From NCBI GenBank assembly GCA_903831635.1, contig CAIKYN010000105.1, positions 1 through 5,234 on the forward strand: a stretch of 5,234 nucleotides of DNA, written 5' to 3'. This document shows positions 1 through 5,234 of this stretch, piece after piece; within the stretch, counting starts at the first letter, position 1, and each line of letters opens with the position of its first letter. The notes beneath the pieces were generated by a model. That model saw nothing but the letters and a program-made list of their open reading frames with translations, was not told where the DNA came from and made no database searches. The position numbers and the translations under genes were made by a program. This DNA comes from an uncultured Spartobacteria bacterium (GTDB lineage: Bacteria > Verrucomicrobiota > Verrucomicrobiia > Chthoniobacterales > UBA6821).

Positions 1-902
1 ATCAGCGCTTCGTCGCGCATCATCTTGATGCGTGATTTGTAGACCTCGAACGGCATATTCTTGAAGCGTTCAGAATGGAGGGCAATCAGTCGCGAGGTGT
101 ACTCGTGATGGTTTGGGGGTCCGAGTAGGACTCCACTCATGCCGCACTGGGCAACCACGGAGAAGGCGCCCTTGGGTGCTTCGGTGGTGATGGAGGATTT
201 TCGGTAAAATTTTCCAAGATGCTTGGAGAGCAGATGCGAGACCGCTTCCTTGCGGGTCTGCCAGAGCGATCCATCGGTCTTGACCCGGAAGAGCTCGGTG
301 GTCTCTTCACTCTCGGCCTGCAAGCGGACGCTGTAGCGGTCGGAGAGTTGGACGATCAGGCGGGCCAGTTCAAAGAGGGGATAGGCCTTGGCTCGGGAGC
401 GGATTTGCTTGGCGATGCCCTCGATGGCGGCGAATTCGGGAACCAGCTGAAGCTTCCAGCCTTCCAAGAGCGGCTTGGGTGCAGGTTCTGGTCTGCGATC
501 GCGCTCGTCGCGTGGTCCCCTACGGTCGCCGCGGTCATGGCGATTCCTTCCGCCCTCGGAACTAGAAGCTCCGGCTCCCGTTGGTGCACCCTGTCCGCTT
601 GGTCCGCGATTCTCACGGGGGCCACCGCTGCGGCTTCCACGATTCTCCTGACCGGGACCACTGGAACGGTTCGCGCGATCGGGACGAGGACCCCTGTCGG
701 GGCGTGGTCCGCGCGAGTCACGTCCGCCATCGCGGTCACGGCGACCACCTCCGAAACGCTCGGGACGATCTCCTTCGTCAAATTTTGCAGCGAGACGCGC
801 CGTGCTGTCGTTGGTCTCGGTTGTCCACGCAGGACGGAAGATATCGGAGAGGTCGATCCCCAGAGAGGAAAGATCGGCGGGTGCTTTGGGGTCGTCGCTC
901 AT
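1..902 (-). CDS. Uncharacterised protein with RGD-rich disordered N-half and conserved C-terminal domain (3' end outside window)
   Basis: Function unknown. The reading frame is open from the ATG at 902-900 to the left edge: 300 codons visible, no stop, so the C-terminus is missing. An in-frame stop at 923-921 makes this ATG the earliest possible start; no Shine-Dalgarno sequence precedes it. Residues 1-42 hold a short ordered-looking segment (LSSLGIDLSDIFRPAW at 11-26). Residues 43-141 are low complexity, rich in Arg, Gly, Asp and Pro, with internal repeats such as GPRPDR twice (65-76) and ENRG twice (86-89, 97-100); this is probably disordered and may bind RNA. Residues 145-300 look folded, with AYPLFELARL (173-182), an HLLSKH segment (223-228) and VAQCGMSGVLLGPPNHHEY (250-268). 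I recall similar CGMSG..LGPPN.H domains in uncharacterised Verrucomicrobiota proteins, without a known role. No signal peptide or membrane segment is visible. The CDS call is firm; any function is open. Confidence 0.85.
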   Translation of the reverse strand, partial: MSDDPKAPADLSSLGIDLSDIFRPAWTTETNDSTARLAAKFDEGDRPERFGGGRRDRDGGRDSRGPRPDRGPRPDRANRSSGPGQENRGSRSGGPRENRGPSGQGAPTGAGASSSEGGRNRHDRGDRRGPRDERDRRPEPAPKPLLEGWKLQLVPEFAAIEGIAKQIRSRAKAYPLFELARLIVQLSDRYSVRLQAESEETTELFRVKTDGSLWQTRKEAVSHLLSKHLGKFYRKSSITTEAPKGAFSVVAQCGMSGVLLGPPNHHEYTSRLIALHSERFKNMPFEVYKSRIKMMRDEAL

Positions 903-1026
903 GGGAAAATTAGGAAAGAATCACGCTAGCATGAGAGGCATGGCTGTGGGGAAGCACGAAACACCGTGGATAGGTGACGATTTGGTGCAGTCGCTGTGCA
1001 GAATCATGCTTTCCGTTCGATATCCG
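903..1026. other. Intergenic spacer between hflX and the unnamed gene
   Basis: This 124-base gap separates the hflX stop from the start of the next minus-strand gene. I see no hairpin followed by a T-run on either strand, so no intrinsic terminator can be called. I also see no convincing -10/-35 pair. The bases just before the downstream ATG are rich in C and T on the minus strand and lack a ribosome binding site. Whether the downstream gene is co-transcribed with hflX or has its own promoter cannot be decided from the sequence. Confidence 0.5.
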
Positions 1027-2301
1027 TCACCTGCAGAGGAAGGAACTCACCGATTCCCTGAGGCGTTCCGGCACGGTGACCCGGATTCTGCTGGCCTCCT
1101 CCTCGTAGGAAGTTGAATGAACAATGCCCTCGCGGTGGAGCTTTGCCAGGATGTCGGGACGGCTATGCGGGATGAGCAGTTCGATTTCCCTGTTCTCGGA
1201 GCCGACAAGATTCCCTAGGTGCTCGACCAGCAGATCGAGTCCCTCACCCGAGTGAACCGAGATAAAGAGTGCCTCGGGGTAAGCATTGCGGAGCATCGCC
1301 CGTGTGATGGGATCCTCGACCTGATCGATCTTGTTGAAGACCGTCAGGGTCTTCTTGTGATCGGCACCGAGGTCGGCGAGCACCTTCATCGTGGTGCCGT
1401 AGAATTCGAGCACGCGGGGATGGGAGGCATCGAGCAGGTGGACAAGAAAATCGGCCATGACGGCCTCCTCAAGGGTGGCGTTGAATGACTCCACCAACTG
1501 GTGGGGAAGCTTTCGGATAAACCCGACCGTGTCCGTCAGCAGGAGGGGCTGCTTGTTCGGGAGATCGATCTTGCGAGTCGTGGTGTCGAGTGTCGCGAAG
1601 AGTGCATCCTCAACCAGCACGTCGGCGCCCGTGAGGCGACGAAGAAGAGAGGATTTGCCCGCATTGGTATACCCGACGATGGCGACATTGGGCACGGGAG
1701 CACGCTTGCGGTCTTTGCGCTGGTTGGCACGGTTACGCCGTACTTCCACGAGGTCGCGCTTCAGACGATCCATCTGCCCTCGGATCTTTCGTTTATCCTG
1801 CTCGAGCTGGCTCTCACCCTCGCCCTTGGAGCCAATTCCTCCACCTTGCTTGCCAAGGTGGCTCCATGCCCGGGTGAGCCTCGGCAGCGAATACGACATA
1901 CGGGCAAGATCGACCTGAATCTTGGCTTCGCGGGTTTGTGCGCGCGTCCCGAAGATATCGAGAATGATCTCCTGTCGGTCGATCACGGTCATCTTGGCCA
2001 GGGTCTCCCAGTTTCGCTGCTGGGCCGGGGTCAGCTCATTGTCGAAGATGATGACATCGCAACCGAGTTCTCGCGCGTGCTCACAGATTTCCTCAGCCTT
2101 GCCCGAGCCAAGGAAAAGTCGGGCCTGCGGTTCGCGGATCTGCACCAGCTGCTTCCCGACGATCGGCACGCCGAGAGTGCGCACCAACTCACCCAATTCG
2201 TTCAGGAGATCCTCCGCATCCTCACGCGACTCCGCAACCGTGTGAGCGCCGACCAACAGGGCGCGCTCGACCATCTTATCGCGGGGTTTGATTTCGAACA
2301 T
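1027..2301 (-). CDS. hflX: GTPase HflX
   Basis: HflX is a cytoplasmic GTPase of the Obg-HflX group that binds the 50S subunit and splits stalled ribosomes under heat or other stress. The 424-residue product matches the usual length (about 426 in E. coli). Order of parts: N-terminal HflX domain (about 15-115), the linker/coil domain with the Gly-rich signature GKQGGGIGSKGEGESQLEQD (150-169) and a basic coiled segment (170-200), then the G domain: G1 GYTNAGKS (210-217), G2 region DTTTRK (239-244), G3 DTVG (257-260), G4 NKID (323-326), G5 ISVHSGEG (347-354). G5 has Val where the family usually has the Ala of the 'SA' pair. A short C-terminal domain follows (about 371-424). The ATG is the first possible start, since an in-frame stop lies at 2322-2320; the upstream stretch is pyrimidine-rich (CCTCCTCTTCC) and has no Shine-Dalgarno motif. 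It lies 116 bases downstream of dus, so it may have its own promoter. Confidence 0.97.
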   Translation of the reverse strand: MFEIKPRDKMVERALLVGAHTVAESREDAEDLLNELGELVRTLGVPIVGKQLVQIREPQARLFLGSGKAEEICEHARELGCDVIIFDNELTPAQQRNWETLAKMTVIDRQEIILDIFGTRAQTREAKIQVDLARMSYSLPRLTRAWSHLGKQGGGIGSKGEGESQLEQDKRKIRGQMDRLKRDLVEVRRNRANQRKDRKRAPVPNVAIVGYTNAGKSSLLRRLTGADVLVEDALFATLDTTTRKIDLPNKQPLLLTDTVGFIRKLPHQLVESFNATLEEAVMADFLVHLLDASHPRVLEFYGTTMKVLADLGADHKKTLTVFNKIDQVEDPITRAMLRNAYPEALFISVHSGEGLDLLVEHLGNLVGSENREIELLIPHSRPDILAKLHREGIVHSTSYEEEASRIRVTVPERLRESVSSFLCR

Positions 2302-2328
2302 GAGTGGAAGAGGAGGCTGTTAGCGGTT

Positions 2329-2420
2329 TAGGCTCTAGGGTTTTAGGAGCAGTAGTTTCAGGAAGATAGCATGGTTTTTTCCTAAAGCCTAAAGCCTAAA
2401 GCCTAAAGGTATAGAGCCTA
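2329..2420. repeat. Large imperfect inverted repeat between dus and hflX
   Basis: The outer arms TAGGCTCTA (2329-2337) and TAGAGCCTA (2412-2420) are perfect 9-base inverse complements. After a short mismatched stretch, TTTTAGG (2341-2347) pairs with CCTAAAG (2402-2408), the last tandem-repeat copy. A smaller nested stem pairs AGGAAGA (2360-2366) with TTTTTCCT-side bases (2377-2383) around a 10-base loop, one pair being G-T. The right outer arm contains the dus stop codon (2420-2418). The direct repeat TAGGAGC also occurs at 2344-2350 and 2419-2425. On the minus strand no T-run follows the structure, so it is not a standard intrinsic terminator, though the RNA could still act as a processing or 3'-protecting hairpin. 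It may be a copy of a dispersed small repeat family. Confidence 0.6.
2381..2408. repeat. Tandem heptamer repeat, 4 x CCTAAAG
   Basis: Four perfect, contiguous copies of CCTAAAG (CTTTAGG on the coding strand of dus and hflX), starting straight after a run of six T. The units lie in the dus-hflX gap, entirely outside coding sequence. Related but imperfect units in the opposite orientation (TTTAGG, TTTTAGG) lie at 2327-2347. Perfect identity between copies suggests recent slippage, so copy number may vary between strains. Confidence 0.9.
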
Positions 2421-3425
2421 GGAGCTTTGATTTGGCTCGAGCATCATCTCCTCTCCATGCTCGAGATGCTCCTGGCACAGAGCAAAAAACTCCTCCTTGC
2501 TGCTGACGCGGCGAACGGCATGAAGGAACTCGGGATTGATTCCCTCCCCAATGAAATTCGCGTATTTCTTGATCTTCTGGGCACCCTTCGGTTCGGGAAT
2601 CGTCGGATCACAGACCGTCTCATAGAGGTCGTGGATATAAGCCAGAACTTCCCGCCCTGTGGGACGAGAGATCGGCTTGCCGGCAAAATGTTCTCTAATT
2701 TGAGAAAAGATCCACGGGTTGCGCACCGCGCCGCGCCCGATCATGAGACCCCGAGCATCTGTTTCAGCCATGAGGGTCTCGGCGTCGGTGGGAGTGGAGA
2801 CGTTCCCGTTTCCAAGGACGGGGCAGGGGAGTGATTCGGCAGCCATCCGGATCAGGTCATGGCGAATTCCTCCGCCATACATCTGAAGCACAGTTCTCCC
2901 ATGGACTGTCACAAGATCGATGGAGTGTTTTCTGAAGAGCGGCAGGAGTGCTTCAATGGTTTTTTCGTCATCGAAGCCGAGGCGTGTCTTTACAGTGAAC
3001 TTTCCAGAGATGGCATCACGCAGCGCCCCGAGGATCCCATCAATGCGGGGCAGATCGCGTAGCAGTCCGCCTCCCGCGCACTTGCGGTAGACCACAGGGG
3101 CAGGGCAGCCGAGATTCAGATCGATTGCCGCAATGGGATGTTGGCCCAGTTCCTTGGCAGTACGAACCAGTGAGGGGATGTCGTTGCCGATCATCTGCGC
3201 AATGACGGGACGCCCTGTCGGATTTTGGGTGATCGAGGCGAGGATCGGTTTGTCGAGGCCCGAGGTTGCCGTTACCCGGAAATACTCAGTGTAGTAAAGA
3301 TCCGCCCCGCCATAGCGCGTCATCAGACGCCAGAACGGCAGGTCGGTTACATCCTGCATCGGAGCGAGCGCAAGCAGGGGCTCGTCTTGGGAGAGAAGTT
3401 GATCGAGGGACTTCGAAGGGGTCAT
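2418..3425 (-). CDS. dus: tRNA-dihydrouridine synthase
   Basis: An FMN enzyme that uses NADPH to reduce uridines in tRNA to dihydrouridine. From the ATG at 3425 the product is 335 residues, normal for the family. It shows a TIM-barrel N-terminal part with APMQDVTD (21-28, FMN site), QMIGND (77-82), the signature NLGCPAP (104-110) with the presumed catalytic acid Cys107, KTRLGF (146-151, FMN-phosphate side), VHGRT (174-178), GNGNV (205-209) and IGRGAVRNPWIF (229-240), then a helical C-terminal tRNA-binding part. Which uridine it modifies (DusA/B/C type) I cannot assign; the CPAPVVYRKCAGGG loop departs from the usual CP..KV pattern. The frame is open upstream to 3743, but that stretch lies within oxyR in another frame and resembles no Dus sequence, so 3425 is chosen. 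The start overlaps the oxyR stop as ATGA. A GAGG sits 12 bases before the ATG, a long spacing, so translational coupling to oxyR is likely. Confidence 0.95.
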   Translation of the reverse strand: MTPSKSLDQLLSQDEPLLALAPMQDVTDLPFWRLMTRYGGADLYYTEYFRVTATSGLDKPILASITQNPTGRPVIAQMIGNDIPSLVRTAKELGQHPIAAIDLNLGCPAPVVYRKCAGGGLLRDLPRIDGILGALRDAISGKFTVKTRLGFDDEKTIEALLPLFRKHSIDLVTVHGRTVLQMYGGGIRHDLIRMAAESLPCPVLGNGNVSTPTDAETLMAETDARGLMIGRGAVRNPWIFSQIREHFAGKPISRPTGREVLAYIHDLYETVCDPTIPEPKGAQKIKKYANFIGEGINPEFLHAVRRVSSKEEFFALCQEHLEHGEEMMLEPNQSS

Positions 3426-4345
3426 CTTTTTTTTGATCCTCGGGATTTCAGTTGTTCCTTGAGTTGTTCGTTCAGGGTCTTGAGGAACTCCATGGATCCT
3501 CGTCCCAGCGGACGTTGCGTAGGCCATGCAGCGACAATTTTCCTCTCCGGCTTCTCTCCGCTCAGTGAGCGGTATTCCGGACGTATCGTTTTCTCGAAGA
3601 CGGCGGCCATAGCCGGGATCAGCGAGATGCCCATTCCTGCAGCGACCAGTGATTGGATGGTCTCGAGCTGGGCACTGCGGAAGCTGATCATGGGGCGAAG
3701 ATCCCGCCGGTTGCAGAAGCCAAGAACCTGATCGCCAAGGCAATGACCCTCCTGCATCACGATCAGGCGCTCCATCTCAAGATCTCGTGGGCTCAGCGTT
3801 CGTTTGCGAGTGAGCGGATGGTCGGAAGGAAGCGCCAGGAGAAGCTCCTCAATTAGCAGCGGCATCACCTCGAGGCGCTCCGCCTCGTCTCCCGCTAGAG
3901 GAAGGCTTATCAGGGCAAAGTCGATCTCGTAGCCATGAAGTAGTTTCAAGAGGCGTGAAGTCGTTTCTTCCTGCACGATCATTTCGACGCCAGGATAGTG
4001 CTTCGCGAAGGCAGCCATGACTCCCGGTAGCAGATAGGGGGCGATTGTCGGCAGCACACCGAGCGTCACGGTGCCGGAGTTGAGGCTCTTGGCGTCCTCT
4101 GCCTCCCTCCGAGCCCCATCCACCTCCTCCAGAATGCGTACCGCCCGTCGCAGAAACGCCTCTCCGTGCGATGTCGGGCGTGCCTCCCTCTTAGTCCGGT
4201 CAAAGAGTCTCTCCCCCAGTTCCTCCTCGAGTTTCAGGATCTGTTGGCTGAGTGATGGCTGGGAGACATGGCACTGCTCTGCCGCTCTGGAAAAATTCCC
4301 CATCCGTGCAACGGCAACGACATAGCGAAGTTGATGCATTTCCAT
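3422..4345 (-). CDS. oxyR: Hydrogen peroxide-sensing LysR-type regulator OxyR
   Basis: A 307-residue LysR-family regulator (E. coli OxyR has 305). The N-terminal winged helix-turn-helix (about 3-62) includes NFSRAAEQCHVSQPSLSQQI (17-36), followed by a linker helix and a periplasmic-binding-protein-like sensor domain (about 91-300). The OxyR call rests on GHCLGDQVLGFC (200-211): Cys202 and Cys211 match the Cys199/Cys208 pair that forms the peroxide-induced disulfide, and His201 and Asp205 are also kept. The Arg after the first Cys-Leu in E. coli is Gly204 here. SFRSAQLETIQSLVAAGMGISLIPA (221-245, read in parts) is the typical OxyR region after the second Cys. The start at 4345 is favoured, since an in-frame stop lies at 4357-4355; Met3 is an alternative. 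The gene is divergent from katG and shares an OxyR operator that covers its own start. It ends in an A8 run that leads into the overlapping dus start. Confidence 0.96.
   Translation of the reverse strand: MEMHQLRYVVAVARMGNFSRAAEQCHVSQPSLSQQILKLEEELGERLFDRTKREARPTSHGEAFLRRAVRILEEVDGARREAEDAKSLNSGTVTLGVLPTIAPYLLPGVMAAFAKHYPGVEMIVQEETTSRLLKLLHGYEIDFALISLPLAGDEAERLEVMPLLIEELLLALPSDHPLTRKRTLSPRDLEMERLIVMQEGHCLGDQVLGFCNRRDLRPMISFRSAQLETIQSLVAAGMGISLIPAMAAVFEKTIRPEYRSLSGEKPERKIVAAWPTQRPLGRGSMEFLKTLNEQLKEQLKSRGSKKR
3427..3434 (-). other. A8 run in frameshift-capable phase at the oxyR/dus junction
   Basis: On the coding strand, eight consecutive A fall in the last oxyR codons, phased TCA AAA AAA AGA TGA. 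This is the X_XXY_YYZ layout (A_AAA_AAA). A -1 slip would read AAA AAG ATG ACC and continue in the dus frame through the dus start codon, bypassing the oxyR stop. No downstream hairpin or pseudoknot is evident to me, and the GAGG lies only 3 bases before the heptamer, closer than the spacing known to stimulate -1 slippage in E. coli dnaX. Use of the site is therefore only a possibility. Confidence 0.45.
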
Positions 4346-4380
4346 AGGTTCTGCCTATGGTTATCACAGGTAACAAGTAT
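4342..4380. promoter_or_regulatory. OxyR operator (four tetranucleotide contacts)
   Basis: ATAG (4344-4347), N7, CTAT (4355-4358), N7, ACAG (4366-4369), N7, GTAT (4377-4380). This reproduces the E. coli OxyR consensus ATAG-N7-CTAT-N7-ATAG-N7-CTAT exactly in spacing, with one mismatch in each of the last two blocks. The first half is a 6-base perfect palindrome (CCATAG-N7-CTATGG, 4342-4360) and also fits the LysR-type T-N11-A core. The site overlaps the oxyR start codon (4345-4343) and its probable -10, and ends at the edge of the probable katG -35. The arrangement fits repression of oxyR and activation of katG by one bound tetramer. Confidence 0.85.
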
Positions 4381-4388
4381 TTTAACAA
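4360..4388 (-). promoter_or_regulatory. Probable oxyR promoter
   Basis: On the minus strand: -35 TTGTTA (4388-4383, 4 of 6 consensus), a 17-base spacer, and -10 GATAAC (4365-4360, 4 of 6) preceded by TG one base upstream as in extended -10 promoters. The predicted start point, near 4353, would leave only about 8 bases of leader before the oxyR ATG. The promoter lies inside the OxyR operator. Confidence 0.5.
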
Positions 4389-4408
4389 TAAGTCTTCGGC
4401 TCTATCAT
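4380..4408 (+). promoter_or_regulatory. Probable katG promoter
   Basis: -10 TATCAT (4403-4408, 5 of 6 consensus), a 17-base spacer and a poor -35 TTTTAA (4380-4385, 3 of 6). A weak -35 touching the downstream end of an OxyR operator is the expected design for OxyR-dependent activation. The start point would be near 4415, giving a leader of about 35 bases that contains no Shine-Dalgarno sequence. Confidence 0.5.
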
Positions 4409-4449
4409 TCCCTCAACACCCCTCATCATTTCAATAACAGCAGACCATC

Positions 4450-5234
4450 ATGACCACCGAATCCATGTGCCCATTTTCAGGCGCCATCCGTAAAGAAGCC
4501 ATCACCGGAGCCTCAAATAACGCTGCCTGGTGGCCGAATCAGCTGAACCTCAAGCTTCTGAACCAGCAGTCCCCGCTGACGAATCCGATGGAAGAGGGAT
4601 TCGATTATGCGGAAGAATTTAAGAGCCTCGACCTCGAGGCCGTGAAGAAAGACCTTCAGGCGCTCATGACGGATTCGCAGGAATGGTGGCCCGCCGATTT
4701 CGGTCACTATGGGCCCCTCTTCATCCGTATGGCCTGGCACAGCGCTGGCACTTATCGCACCGGGGACGGACGTGGTGGCGCAGGCAACGGCAGCCAGCGC
4801 TTCGCGCCGCTTAACAGCTGGCCCGATAACGGCAATCTCGACAAGGCGCGCCGCCTGCTTTGGCCAATCAAGCAGAAGTATGGACGTAAAATCTCCTGGG
4901 CTGATCTTATGATTCTCGCCGGGAATGTTGCTCTCGATTCGATGGGCTTCAAGACCTTCGGGTTCGCCGGTGGTCGCAAAGATATCTGGGAGCCGGAGGA
5001 GATCTACTGGGGTGCCGAGAAGGAGTGGCTCGCCGACCAGCGCTACAGCGGAGACCGAGAGCTTGAAAACCCCCTAGCCGCCGTGCAGATGGGACTCATT
5101 TATGTGAATCCCGAGGGCCCCAACGGCAATCCTGACCCGATCGCCTCGGCGCGCGACATCCGCGAGACCTTCGCCCGGATGGCGATGAATGACGAGGAAA
5201 CCGTTGCCCTCATCGCCGGAGGACACACCTTTGG
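4450..5234 (+). CDS. katG: Catalase-peroxidase KatG (N-terminal part; 3' end outside window)
   Basis: A bifunctional haem enzyme of class I peroxidases that converts hydrogen peroxide to water and oxygen and can oxidise other donors; cytoplasmic, since no signal peptide is seen. 261 complete codons are visible of a protein usually around 720-750 residues, so roughly the first third. It contains the distal haem site RMAWHSAG (93-100: Arg93, Trp96, His97), the access-channel Asp126 in SWPDN, GLIYVNPEGPNG (215-226) with Tyr218, ARMAMND (242-248) with Met244, and the proximal haem ligand His259 in GGHTF at the edge. Trp96, Tyr218 and Met244 match the Trp-Tyr-Met adduct (107/229/255 in M. tuberculosis) required for catalase activity. 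The N-terminal CPFSG motif is common in the family. An in-frame TAA at 4435-4437 makes this ATG the earliest start. It is transcribed divergently from oxyR, by which it is presumably activated. Confidence 0.98.
   Translation, partial: MTTESMCPFSGAIRKEAITGASNNAAWWPNQLNLKLLNQQSPLTNPMEEGFDYAEEFKSLDLEAVKKDLQALMTDSQEWWPADFGHYGPLFIRMAWHSAGTYRTGDGRGGAGNGSQRFAPLNSWPDNGNLDKARRLLWPIKQKYGRKISWADLMILAGNVALDSMGFKTFGFAGGRKDIWEPEEIYWGAEKEWLADQRYSGDRELENPLAAVQMGLIYVNPEGPNGNPDPIASARDIRETFARMAMNDEETVALIAGGHTF

Noticed and set aside
219..929. 236-codon plus-strand reading frame
   Set aside because: It is antisense to the unnamed minus-strand gene. Its Ala/Thr/Ser-rich translation is the shadow of Arg/Gly/Asp-rich codons, has no recognisable domain, and the opposite strand has the coherent protein.
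903..1026. Small RNA or riboswitch between hflX and the unnamed gene
   Set aside because: No convincing stems, terminator or conserved riboswitch core is visible in the 124 bases.
1501..2331. 276-codon plus-strand reading frame opposite hflX
   Set aside because: It is antisense to a clear, full-length HflX. Such long shadow frames are common opposite GC-rich genes, and the translation shows no family features.
2381..2408. CRISPR-like or telomere-like array
   Set aside because: The units are only 7 bases and contiguous without spacers, so this is not CRISPR. Four copies inside a chromosome-type gene context do not indicate a telomere.
2302..2417. Intrinsic terminator after dus
   Set aside because: Inverted repeats are present, but on the minus strand no T-run follows them; the six-T run is on the plus strand, where no transcript is expected to end.
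3426..3743. N-terminal extension of Dus by 106 codons
   Set aside because: The stretch overlaps oxyR in another frame, has no Dus-like sequence, and the family starts close to the LALAPM motif, which fits the ATG at 3425.
4513..4979. Minus-strand frames opposite katG
   Set aside because: Short, with no recognisable domain, and fully antisense to katG, whose catalytic residues are all in place.

Overview
The window holds five protein genes, two of them cut by the window edges. It carries no RNA gene, transposase, CRISPR array or attachment site that I can recognise. The DNA is moderately GC-rich. The best guess for the host is a member of Verrucomicrobiota (PVC group). This rests on recalled resemblance of the gene at 1-902 to an uncharacterised family known from that phylum, and on the general look of the other proteins; it is inference, not a search result.

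Layout: four genes lie on the minus strand and one on the plus strand. Read in the minus direction from the right, they are oxyR (4345-3422), dus (3425-2418), hflX (2301-1027) and an unnamed gene with an Arg/Gly/Asp-rich N-terminal half (902 to beyond position 1). On the plus strand, katG starts at 4450 and runs off the right edge. oxyR and dus overlap by 4 bases (ATGA). dus and hflX are separated by 116 bases that contain a heptamer tandem repeat inside a large imperfect inverted repeat. hflX and the unnamed gene are separated by 124 bases with no clear structure.

The best-supported unit is the divergent oxyR/katG pair. The OxyR protein keeps both redox cysteines (Cys202 and Cys211, the same 9-residue separation as Cys199/Cys208 of E. 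coli). The 104-base gap plus the first oxyR codon contains an almost perfect four-part OxyR operator, ATAG-N7-CTAT-N7-ACAG-N7-GTAT, at 4344-4380. It abuts the weak -35 of a probable katG promoter, as expected for activation, and covers the probable oxyR -10, start point and start codon, as expected for autorepression. Peroxide would thus switch on KatG, which destroys hydrogen peroxide.

The less expected part is that the tRNA dihydrouridine synthase gene is translationally joined to oxyR. The junction contains a run of eight A in the phase needed for -1 slippage into the dus frame. HflX, a ribosome-splitting stress GTPase, follows. The neighbourhood therefore combines peroxide defence with tRNA and ribosome upkeep; whether that is a functional grouping is inference. 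The rest of the window looks like ordinary chromosomal core sequence. I did not find a defence system or a mobile element.
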